From the NCBI RefSeq assembly GCF_023667495.1, contig NZ_JAMOZL010000001.1:310001-374000 (forward strand): a DNA stretch of 64,000 nucleotides, given 5' to 3'. Positions 51,853-59,748 of this stretch are shown here, in pieces (the stretch's first letter is position 1; each line of letters opens with the position of its first letter). This stretch comes from Dyadobacter sp. MSC1_007 (GTDB lineage: Bacteria > Bacteroidota > Bacteroidia > Cytophagales > Spirosomataceae). Under the pieces are notes generated by a model. It did no database searches. It was not told where the DNA came from and saw only the letters and a program-made list of their open reading frames with translations. A program made the translations under genes and the position numbers.

Positions 51853-53634
51853 TCAAGGTTGTGGTGCGAGGGTTTCTCCTTTGAGTATGCCCACGAGTTC
51901 GGGCAGGTGGCTTTGGTAAACCCCACGTGGTGTAGTTTTATATTTTCTGGCTATTGACGCCGCAAAACCTACTACTTCGCCCATCATTCCGCAGGTACGC
52001 ATTACCCGCGTGCTCCCGAATGCCACGTGTGTGGTGCTGATATTCCGGCCAGCCATAAACAGGTTTTGAATGTTTTTGGAATACAAACAGCGATATGGAA
52101 TGGTATAGGGCGCTACTTTGATGTGTTTTGTTCCTGCAAAAAACTCCTGGCCTTCGAAATACTTGCTATTCTTCGCATCCGGGAAATGCAGGTCGATCGT
52201 CCAGGTAGCAGTCACCGAGCCATCGGGATAGAATTTGCCTTCCTGAATGTCCATCTGATTGAGGATATGGTCGCCAACCAGCCTGCGCGACTCCCGCTTT
52301 CCGCCGATGTAAGCTACCCAGGCCAGTTCTTTCTTGCCATATTTGGCCGCTTTATTCTTTTTGAGGTACGACCAGTTGCCGTAAATGGCCCTTAGATTGT
52401 GGTCGCGGATCTTTTCTGCTTCGGTAATGGTGTTGAAATTCCCGAAACCGGTTTCCCATTGCCAGTCGGCTTTTGGCTCGTCGATATGGTATTCATCCGA
52501 AAACTGGATCGCCCAGGGTGTTTCAGGGAAGGAAGAAATCGTATCCCGGTCGACAGACGTCCACAAATTGGAAGTGCCCAATGTAAAGTCATCGGCCTTT
52601 TCAGCGGCAAGCGATTCTCCGGTTTCGACTTTGCTCTCACGTCCCATCCGAAATTCCGCACCGGCCAGGAACCCGATGGTGCCATCGCCCGTGCAGTCCG
52701 AAAAGAACGAGCCTGCAAACCGCATTTCCTTGTTGGTAGCAATGTCACGGCCTACAACGGCGGTAATGATGTCATTTTCCTTTTCAACCTTGTATACATG
52801 GGTGTTGAGAAATAGCGAAATGTTCTTTTCGTCTTTTACGATAGCTATTTTTCGTGCATCGCCATATTCCTTGGCATCGGGATTGCCATTGCCCGGGTCG
52901 CCATTGTCCATTTCGCGGACAATGCGGCCCAGTTTGGGATAATGGTTTTTATCCACATCGCCCATCAAATGCACGCGTATTTCGGAACTGTTATTGCCGC
53001 CAAGTACCGGCCTATCCTGGATAAGCGCCACGGTAAGGCCCATTCTGGAAGCGGAAATAGCCGCGCAAGTCCCCGCAATGCCTCCGCCAACAACGACCAG
53101 ATCAAAACGCCCGGCTTCGGCTGGTTTTTCGGTAAGGTTTAATAGTTTTTTGCGAAAAGCGGTCAGTTCTTCGGATTTATTTGGTGGTGTAAATTCAAGA
53201 TCGTCGGAGAAGAGAATGGCGTCGCAGCGACCGTTGAAGCCGGTAAGGTCCTTCAATGCGAGCTTCGTTTCCTGCCCTTTCACTTCGATCACGCCGCCAT
53301 CATACCAGCGCCATTCATCTGAACCGCTTTCGCCAAAAACCTGGTTAACGGCCTTACCATCCAATATCACCTGAAATTTGCCCGGACCTTTTGGAAATGG
53401 CGCCCAGTCCTTCGTGCGCACCCACATATGGTATTTGCCGGTTTTTGGGAATTTGACTGTCGTGACGGCATCTTTCACAGGTCGGCCCATGCCGTGCGCC
53501 ATGAGATAGGATGATCCCATGATCACGAAAGATTGCTGATCGATCACCCAGCCTCCTTTGTTTTCGAAGGATTCTGTTTCGACAAAAACATGATTCTGAG
53601 CAAATCCAGAAAAACTTAAAAACATCAGCATCAT
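51853..53634 (-). CDS. Secreted FAD-dependent oxidoreductase (PF12831 type)
   Basis: About 593 residues from the ATG at 53634. A short hydrophobic leader (MMLMFLSFSGFAQ) suggests export. Residues about 15-150 are a beta-rich domain (VTTVKFPKTGKYHMWVRTKD), then the FAD fold RFDLVVVGGGIAGTCAAISA and QDRPVLGGNNSSEIRVHLMG. SDCTGDGTIGFLAGAEFRMG and PYRCLYSKNIQNLFMAGRNI match its cytosolic paralogue at 42040. The frame is open upstream to an ATG at 53907 that overlaps the stop of the preceding gene, but that part is a repeat element; a longer N-terminus KWRYFL before the leader looks like the original signal peptide. Start therefore uncertain. Confidence 0.82.
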   Translation of the reverse strand: MMLMFLSFSGFAQNHVFVETESFENKGGWVIDQQSFVIMGSSYLMAHGMGRPVKDAVTTVKFPKTGKYHMWVRTKDWAPFPKGPGKFQVILDGKAVNQVFGESGSDEWRWYDGGVIEVKGQETKLALKDLTGFNGRCDAILFSDDLEFTPPNKSEELTAFRKKLLNLTEKPAEAGRFDLVVVGGGIAGTCAAISASRMGLTVALIQDRPVLGGNNSSEIRVHLMGDVDKNHYPKLGRIVREMDNGDPGNGNPDAKEYGDARKIAIVKDEKNISLFLNTHVYKVEKENDIITAVVGRDIATNKEMRFAGSFFSDCTGDGTIGFLAGAEFRMGRESKVETGESLAAEKADDFTLGTSNLWTSVDRDTISSFPETPWAIQFSDEYHIDEPKADWQWETGFGNFNTITEAEKIRDHNLRAIYGNWSYLKKNKAAKYGKKELAWVAYIGGKRESRRLVGDHILNQMDIQEGKFYPDGSVTATWTIDLHFPDAKNSKYFEGQEFFAGTKHIKVAPYTIPYRCLYSKNIQNLFMAGRNISTTHVAFGSTRVMRTCGMMGEVVGFAASIARKYKTTPRGVYQSHLPELVGILKGETLAPQP

Positions 53635-53640
53635 CAAAAA

Positions 53641-53901
53641 ATATCTCCATTTGTCCCCGGGCTGATGCCCGGGGCAAGTGAATGAGATCGCCTTTGGCGA
53701 TGCTTTTCGCATGGTGCTGGGGCTCATGTCTCGCGCCGCATCCCGGCCCATACCTCGGGCGACGTCTCGCGGGGCATCCGGCATGGCGCCCCGGGTGGCA
53801 TCCCGCGATGCGTCCTGGGCGACGTCGCGGCCCCAAGGCTGAAGCCTTGGGTTGGCTAATTCCATTGCCCCGGGCTTCAGCCCGGGGATATTTGGTGATA
53901 T
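53641..53901. repeat. REPIN-like element with terminal palindromes and 12-base tandem repeats
   Basis: Two REP-type palindromes in opposite orientation, TCCCCGGGCTGATGCCCGGGG (53654 on) and CCCCGGGCTTCAGCCCGGGG (53869 on), with matching flanks (ATATCNCCA outside, GGGGCAANNGAATNAG inside), bound a GC-rich core. On the minus strand the core from 53829 to 53722 is nine tandem 12-base units of rough consensus CGRGAYGYCRCS (CGCGACGTCGCC, CGGGATGCCACC, CGAGACGTCGCC and others). A further hairpin CCCAAGGCTTCAGCCTTGGG lies at 53832-53851. The element sits between the ATG overlapping the upstream stop and the oxidoreductase signal peptide. Confidence 0.75.
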
Positions 53902-53903
53902 CA

Positions 53904-54833
53904 TCATTTTTTTAGCAGGTTTTGGATTAGTTGGGATTGTTCCTGGTTGGCTGAGGCCAGGGTGGTTTGCAGGTTTGTGGCCAGTTGTGTCGAGAGTGGT
54001 ATGCCAGTCAATTTTTTCAGGATTGCCACTTGCAAGGCATAGGGTGATTTTTGGTAAGTTTCCCAAAGCCAATTTTGTCGCTTTGCGCCTTGCAGAAACC
54101 CGTTGGCAACATGCTGCAAAGTGTATTTAGCGATAAAGACATTCTTGCCCGCTATAACCGACTCGATATCCGGCTCAAAATCCCTTTTGACAGCACCATT
54201 CTTATCCATCACTTTGGCCATAGCCCAATATTGGTAATGATGATTGGGACTGGTAAGAAACCGGTGCAGCAATGCGTCGCTGGCATGGCTTTCGGTGATC
54301 TTTTGCATTTCCGGGACGGCTTTCCCGTAGGCAATGCGCCAGAGTGTGTAACAGGTGTAAACCGCGCCGTCGATCACCTGATTTTTAATGGTTTTTAAAG
54401 TCGCGCCCGCTTTTGCATCTACGGAATCCGTCAGGTTATCGGTGCCTTTCGTGATGAGGTCTTCCATTTCAAGATCTGCGAAAATGGAGTTCGGTTGAGC
54501 GAGAATGTCCTGCAACTTTTGATAATCTGCTTCTTTGAACTCGTCATGGTCGACCTTAGTGAGCACCTTGCCTTCCGGGAGATCGTACCGCTGGTAATTG
54601 CCCAGCAAGTCCCAGTAGAAGTTGATATACACCGGTTTGCATTCATTGGTGTAGCAAACCGGTGTGAAAATGTTCCTGAAAAAATGTTGTGGCTGTCCTT
54701 TTTCGTCAAGCGCAAGTTTCAGGGTGTAGGTCAAAGTGTCGTTCTCTGTGATACTAAACTCACGGACACTTCCTTCCCGGTTTGGGGATGGTTGAAGCAG
54801 CGAGAAGAGCAACAGGAGTTCGGTCATCGTCAT
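53904..54833 (-). CDS. Protein with FMN-binding-domain-like segment, possible ApbE substrate
   Basis: A 309-residue protein; the first about 16 residues are hydrophobic (MTMTELLLLFSLLQ), a weak signal peptide. The region 130-170 reads DAKAGATLKTIKNQVIDGAV then YTCYTLWRIAYG, which resembles the FMN_bind domain motif (DavSGATxts..VxxA). D139, G143, A144 and T145 match the ApbE acceptor motif D-x-x-[ST]-G-A-T except Ala at position 142 where Ser/Thr is usual. The C-terminal half is helical and repeat-like (HHYQYWAMAKVMDKNGAVKR). It lies 6 bases after SusD, and apbE is encoded two genes downstream. Function otherwise unknown. Confidence 0.65.
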   Translation of the reverse strand: MTMTELLLLFSLLQPSPNREGSVREFSITENDTLTYTLKLALDEKGQPQHFFRNIFTPVCYTNECKPVYINFYWDLLGNYQRYDLPEGKVLTKVDHDEFKEADYQKLQDILAQPNSIFADLEMEDLITKGTDNLTDSVDAKAGATLKTIKNQVIDGAVYTCYTLWRIAYGKAVPEMQKITESHASDALLHRFLTSPNHHYQYWAMAKVMDKNGAVKRDFEPDIESVIAGKNVFIAKYTLQHVANGFLQGAKRQNWLWETYQKSPYALQVAILKKLTGIPLSTQLATNLQTTLASANQEQSQLIQNLLKK

Positions 54834-54839
54834 ACAGTA

Positions 54840-56333
54840 TTACTTCCAGTCCGGGTTTTGTTCCAGTTTGAGATTCGCATTGATCTCATCCTGCGGAATC
54901 GGGAAATATTTGTTTCTGGCAGTTACATTACGGACGGGATAGACATTGTTGACTGCTTTGGGAATAACCGTCAGGAATTTGCCCGTGCGGGTAAGGTCAT
55001 ACCAGCGGTCGCCTTCCGCAAAAAACTCCCAGGCACGTTCCTGCAAAACAGCATCGATAAATGCTTCTTTGCCGAGACCAGTTTTGAGATCAGGCAAACC
55101 TGCACGTTTCCTGACCGGATTGATATAGTCATAAGCTGCGGCCGACGCGCCATTTAGACGCGCCTCTGCTTCTGCCGCGATCAGGTACACATCGGGCAAC
55201 CTGAAAATTGGTATGTTCGGGATCATCCCGATCGTCGACACGGGATCCTGGTATTTTTTAATCAGAACCCCTTGCGTGGTAATAGGGGTAATACTTTTTT
55301 GAGGCACCGTTTTGCCGGTTTTGTCGACGTAATTGGTGTCTAGCAACGTCCTGCGCTTGTCTTTCGGATCGAATGAGTTAAAAAACGACTGGTAGGCGAA
55401 CATGGAGCCAAAAGAAGTCCGTGCGAAAGCAGGCCCGGCACTTCCCGGAGGGCCGCAAAGGCCTACTAACTGGTGACCGATGCCCGGCGATACGGGGTCG
55501 GCCTCATAAGCCCACATATTTTCTGCCCGGGCGGCATCTTCTTTATCATATTTATACACATCCTGCACTTCGGCCATCAGCGAATATTTCCCAGAAGCGA
55601 TTACTTCTTTCGCTTTTTCAAGCGCTTTGGCCCAATCTTCGTTGTACAATGCGGCTTTCGCGTACAATGCAGCAACTACTTCTTTTGAAGGACGCCCTTT
55701 GTCGACCGTTGGGAAAGATGCAAGGCCCGCGGCTTGTGCCTGGTCGAGATCGCTGTAAATCTGTTTGTACACGTCAGCCTTTGGGCTTTTAGCTGTGAGC
55801 GCATCCGCTTCGGTGTAGCTGGGAGTGATTTTAACAGGAATATCTCCAAAATTTTTAGTCAGGAACCAGTGGAAAAACGCCCTGAGGAAATAGGCCTCGC
55901 CAACGATCTGCTTTTTGCGCGTTTCGTCCATATTGGCATCCGGCACTTTGGCAATCACCCAGTTGGCCTTTTCGATACCACCATAGCAGGATGTCCAGAT
56001 ATGCTGCGGAGATTCATTGATCCGGCTGTTGCTTTTCTGGGTCGTGTAGTTGACGTCGTAGGTGAACATTGTGAGCGTGTTACGGCCCACCACTCCGCGC
56101 GGGTAAGTTTGATCGTCGCTGAAATCCGCGATGAGGGTTAATGCAGGGCCACCACCGAGACTGGCAAGCGCCCCGTATGCGGCGATAAGGCTTTTTTCGG
56201 CGTCGGCAGCAGTCTTGTAAAATTCTTCCGTATAAATGGAAGAGTACACGGTTTCGTTCAGGTCACAGGAAGGCAGCAGGAGTGATGATCCCAGGATTCC
56301 TATGTATGCGGCTATTTTGGATGTTTTGCTCAT
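54840..56333 (-). CDS. RagB/SusD family nutrient-binding lipoprotein
   Basis: A 497-residue SusD: signal ending GSSLLLPSC (lipobox LPSC, Cys23), then DLNETVYSSIYTEEFYKTAA, typical of RagB/SusD. TPR-like helices include AYFLRAFFHWFLTKNFGDIP (the FLRAFxHWxLxxxFGDIP signature) and PDVYLIAAEAEARLNGASAA; the end has ALQERAWEFFAEGDRWYDL-like VLQERAWEFFAEGDRWYDLT. It partners with the SusC encoded upstream (gap 40 bases) in outer-membrane glycan uptake. Confidence 0.93.
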   Translation of the reverse strand: MSKTSKIAAYIGILGSSLLLPSCDLNETVYSSIYTEEFYKTAADAEKSLIAAYGALASLGGGPALTLIADFSDDQTYPRGVVGRNTLTMFTYDVNYTTQKSNSRINESPQHIWTSCYGGIEKANWVIAKVPDANMDETRKKQIVGEAYFLRAFFHWFLTKNFGDIPVKITPSYTEADALTAKSPKADVYKQIYSDLDQAQAAGLASFPTVDKGRPSKEVVAALYAKAALYNEDWAKALEKAKEVIASGKYSLMAEVQDVYKYDKEDAARAENMWAYEADPVSPGIGHQLVGLCGPPGSAGPAFARTSFGSMFAYQSFFNSFDPKDKRRTLLDTNYVDKTGKTVPQKSITPITTQGVLIKKYQDPVSTIGMIPNIPIFRLPDVYLIAAEAEARLNGASAAAYDYINPVRKRAGLPDLKTGLGKEAFIDAVLQERAWEFFAEGDRWYDLTRTGKFLTVIPKAVNNVYPVRNVTARNKYFPIPQDEINANLKLEQNPDWK

Positions 56334-56373
56334 TTGATTTTAGAATATGTCGCAGTGAGGGATAGCATTGCTG

Positions 56374-59300
56374 TTAGAAATTAACCTGTATCCCGCCAAG
56401 GAATGACCTGGATTGAGGATACACGAAGTTGTCGACTCCGATCACTGTATTGGATCCGGCGTAAGTGTTTACTTCCGGATCATACCCGCTGTATTTGGTG
56501 ATCGTGAACAGGTTGTTGGCACTCACATAGATCCGGATGCCTTGCACAGGCCCGAACCTTGGGACAGTGTAGCCTAACGTTAGATTCTTGCAGCGCAGGT
56601 AGGAACCATCTTCAACCACATAATTGGTGATAGGCAAACGTCCACCCTGGAAGCCGCTGACATACTGGTTGCTAGGATTGGTCGGCGACCAGCGGTTCAC
56701 CACGCCTTTCAGCAAATTGCGCTGGCCAAGCGGGTTTTCGAACGATAGCCGGCTTGCATTATAAATATCATTGCCTTGCGAACCGGACATGAATAGCCCT
56801 AAATCAAAGCCTTTGAACGACAGGTTTGTGGAAAATCCGTAGATGAACTTGGGATTGGGGTTACCCACCAGCACCTGATCAGCTGCGCTGATCACGCCGT
56901 CTCCTGTTACATCTTTCACCTTGTGGCCACCCACACGGCCATCGTAGCCTGGAAGAATAGCATCGCCGGTCTGGTTAACCCCATCGAATACGTACGTTTT
57001 GAAGAGTCCCAGCGGCTCGCCCACTTTCAGGACGGTGTAGGTTGTGACGAACCTCTCGTTCGTTACCCCGCCATCGAGATTGAGTACTTTGTTGCGGTTA
57101 ATCGTTGCATTGGCCGATACGTCCCATTTCAATGCGCCGTTCAAGATGCGTGCATTCAGTGCCAGTTCAAGGCCTTTATTTTCCAGAGATGCATAATTCC
57201 CTGTAATGCTGCCATAGCCTGAGCTCAAAGGTAAGGTCTTGACATACAGTAAGTCATCTGTTTTCTTGTGATAGATGTCGGCGATGAAGCTCACGCGGTT
57301 GTTGAGCAGACTAATGTCTACTCCGAAGTTCATTTGCGTCGATTTCTCCCAGCGAAGATCAGGGTTGGCGATGCCGGTCGGGCTGATCCCCGTTACGTAG
57401 GTATGATTGATCATGTAGTCGCTACCTGTTGCCGCTACCGTTGGCAGCGACTGGTATGGGTCTATACCACCTGCATTACCGGTAATACCAAAGCTACCGC
57501 GAACTTTGAAGTCGGAAAGCCAGGTCAGGTCTTTCATAAATGGCTCTTCAATCAAACGATAAGCAGCTGAAACCGCCGGGAACAGGCCGTATTTATGGTT
57601 AGCGCCGAATTTGCTGGAACCGTCAATACGGGCTGTCAGGTCGAGGAAGAATTTGTCTTTGAAACCATAATTAACCCTTCCCATGTACGAATCGAGGCGC
57701 TGGCTGTTGCGGAAGCTGAAAATCGTGCGGGTTAGGGCAAGCTGCATGGCCTCGTTTTGAGTAGCATCGTTGGGGAAACCTGTCGCATTCATTGTGTTGG
57801 AGTTCGCTTGCTCGATTTGCGTTCCAAACACAGCTGTGGCTTTTAGCGTATGGTTTTTTGCAATGGCGGTCGAATAGGTCAAAATGCTTTCGTGAAGCAG
57901 GGCCAGGTAGTTTGAGTTGCTTTTGCTGCCTGAGCCTGAATTATCATTCAAATCGCTTTTATTGACAATGGAGCGTGGCGAATAACCGTCGTACAGTTCG
58001 CTTTTCTGGTCCATATTAAATGAAGCCCGATAAGTTAGCCCTTTGGCCAGCGTTGCTTCGCCATATAGGTTTACAAGCGTCCGCTTGATATTCCTGTTGT
58101 TCAATGCAGCCGAGAAGTTCAAGGGGTTTACTACCTCGCGATACTGGCCTCCTGCCTGCTCGCCGAATGGAAAAATAGAACCATCGGGGCGGTAGGCTTG
58201 CAAAGTAGGAGGTGCGCCGATCGCGGCTCCTAGAACCGATGACAACACAGCGCCACCGTCACCGATGTTGGTGCCACCTGTTTGAATGCCGTCCGAGTTC
58301 GAGAAAGTTCCGAGGATACTGGTCCCAACCTTTATGTTTTTGCCAATGCGGTGATCAAGGTTCAGGCGGTAGGAGTAGCGTTTGAATTCCGAACCAATGA
58401 GTGTGCCGTCCTGGTCAAAGTAGTTGAGTGAAAGAGCGAGCTGCGTTTTTTCGCTTCCACCATTGATCGACAGCTGATGATTTTGAATTGCTGCTTTGCG
58501 GAAGATCAGTTTTTGCCAGTTCACACCTTCGCCAAGTGAAGCCGGGTCGGGATAGTAGTTGTTTTTAAAGACTTCATTTTCAACCTGCGCGAATTCAGAC
58601 GCATTCAGGACGTCCAGCATTTTGTTCACTTTCTGAGAGCCATAATACCCGTCGTAAGTAACACGCGTGGCTCCACTTTTACCACGTTTGGTTGTAATAA
58701 GGATTACCCCGTTGGCTGCGCGTGCACCATAAATAGCGGAAGCAGAAGCGTCTTTCAAAACCTCCACTGATTCAATGTCGTTCGGGTTGATGGTCGACAG
58801 CGGGCTCACATCGGTAATGCCGCCGCCATTGGAAACCTGGATGCCGTCGATCACATAAAGTGGCTCCGACGATCCGTTGATAGAGTTCGTACCGCGTATC
58901 CTGACGCTGATATTACCGCCAGGAGAGCCCGAGTTCTGGTTGATCTGCACACCCGCGACCCGGGCCTGCAAGCCCTGCGCGATGTTGGCAACGGGCGTCT
59001 GTACGAGGTCGGCTGCCTTCACCGATGCGATGGAGCCGGTAGTTTCCACTTTGCGCTGCGTTCCGTATCCAACGACAATTACTTCTTCAAGCGCCTTCGT
59101 GTCTGTTTTCAGCGAAACGTCGACGGTCGAGCGGTTATTGATCTCTACTTCTTCTTTGAGATAACCCAAAAAAGAGAAGACAAGCGTCGCATTGGCCGGG
59201 GCCTGGATTGAATATACGCCTTCTGCATCGGAAAGCGTCCCTTGTTGCGTTCCCTTCACCGTAATACTGACGCCGGGAATAAACTCGCCTTTGTCATCGG

Positions 59301-59400
59301 TAACCTTGCCTTTCACCGTGCCGCTCTGGGCGAATAGTGATTGTGTAATGCTCAGGCCGACAACCAGGAGCATAAACAAGCCGAGTATTTTTTTCTTCAT
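56374..59400 (-). CDS. SusC/RagA family TonB-linked outer membrane protein
   Basis: A 1008-residue TonB-dependent channel: signal (MKKKILGLFMLLVVGLSITQ SLFAQ), carboxypeptidase-regulatory-like domain (GTVKGKVTDDKGEFIPGVSI), plug with IAQGLQARVAGVQI, IRGTNSINGSSEPLYVIDGI and the SusC signature VLKDASASAIYGARAANGVI, then a barrel ending GGIQVNF. First gene of the polysaccharide locus. The 59401-59748 spacer between it and the divergent regulator holds an operator-like palindrome and a promoter toward the regulator. Confidence 0.94.
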   Translation of the reverse strand: MKKKILGLFMLLVVGLSITQSLFAQSGTVKGKVTDDKGEFIPGVSITVKGTQQGTLSDAEGVYSIQAPANATLVFSFLGYLKEEVEINNRSTVDVSLKTDTKALEEVIVVGYGTQRKVETTGSIASVKAADLVQTPVANIAQGLQARVAGVQINQNSGSPGGNISVRIRGTNSINGSSEPLYVIDGIQVSNGGGITDVSPLSTINPNDIESVEVLKDASASAIYGARAANGVILITTKRGKSGATRVTYDGYYGSQKVNKMLDVLNASEFAQVENEVFKNNYYPDPASLGEGVNWQKLIFRKAAIQNHQLSINGGSEKTQLALSLNYFDQDGTLIGSEFKRYSYRLNLDHRIGKNIKVGTSILGTFSNSDGIQTGGTNIGDGGAVLSSVLGAAIGAPPTLQAYRPDGSIFPFGEQAGGQYREVVNPLNFSAALNNRNIKRTLVNLYGEATLAKGLTYRASFNMDQKSELYDGYSPRSIVNKSDLNDNSGSGSKSNSNYLALLHESILTYSTAIAKNHTLKATAVFGTQIEQANSNTMNATGFPNDATQNEAMQLALTRTIFSFRNSQRLDSYMGRVNYGFKDKFFLDLTARIDGSSKFGANHKYGLFPAVSAAYRLIEEPFMKDLTWLSDFKVRGSFGITGNAGGIDPYQSLPTVAATGSDYMINHTYVTGISPTGIANPDLRWEKSTQMNFGVDISLLNNRVSFIADIYHKKTDDLLYVKTLPLSSGYGSITGNYASLENKGLELALNARILNGALKWDVSANATINRNKVLNLDGGVTNERFVTTYTVLKVGEPLGLFKTYVFDGVNQTGDAILPGYDGRVGGHKVKDVTGDGVISAADQVLVGNPNPKFIYGFSTNLSFKGFDLGLFMSGSQGNDIYNASRLSFENPLGQRNLLKGVVNRWSPTNPSNQYVSGFQGGRLPITNYVVEDGSYLRCKNLTLGYTVPRFGPVQGIRIYVSANNLFTITKYSGYDPEVNTYAGSNTVIGVDNFVYPQSRSFLGGIQVNF

Positions 59401-59606
59401 TTAAATAGATATTAGGGTTGATTAAATAGGGCTAAACTGGAATAATGCAATTTTTAATGGGTGTTGAGTTAGTCTGCGGACTGATATTGAATGTAAGGTT
59501 GTAAGCTAATCGGGCTGTGCAATGCTGTTTTTACATAAATATAGATGCGGAACGGGGCGGTCGCAAGGCGGTTTTAAGCCTACTAAAACTATAATTAGCA
59601 CAAAAA

Positions 59607-59640
59607 ATATCGGTAACGTTTGCGGAGACGTTGCCGATAT
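59607..59640. promoter_or_regulatory. Operator-like inverted repeat, candidate LacI-family site
   Basis: ATATCGGTAACGT (59607-59619) and ACGTTGCCGATAT (59628-59640) are complementary at 12 of 13 positions around an 8-base centre. The AACGTT/CGG content is typical of LacI/GalR operators. It lies 34 bases upstream of the candidate -7 element of the regulator gene and about 200 bases before the SusC start. Confidence 0.6.
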
Positions 59641-59673
59641 ATGGTTTTATGTATTTAATATATGAGAATTTTA

Positions 59674-59681
59674 TATTTTTG
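59674..59681 (+). promoter_or_regulatory. Candidate -7 promoter element for the LacI-family regulator
   Basis: TATTTTTG fits TAnnTTTG, 67 bases before the ATG at 59749. The -33 position is AT-rich without a clear TTTG. Confidence 0.4.
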
Positions 59682-59748
59682 TATCAAAAGGCAGTTTTGA
59701 CCCTGAATAGGGCGTGAAAGACGTCCGGTATTTAAAAAGTACAATAGT

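Noticed and set aside
53641..53901. CRISPR-like array suggested by the tandem units
   Set aside because: Units are contiguous 12-base degenerate repeats with no unique spacers and no cas genes.
53908..54072. Still longer upstream extension of the exported FAD oxidoreductase frame
   Set aside because: It overlaps the coding end of the preceding gene in another frame and gives no domain; real starts lie at 53907 or, more likely, 53634.
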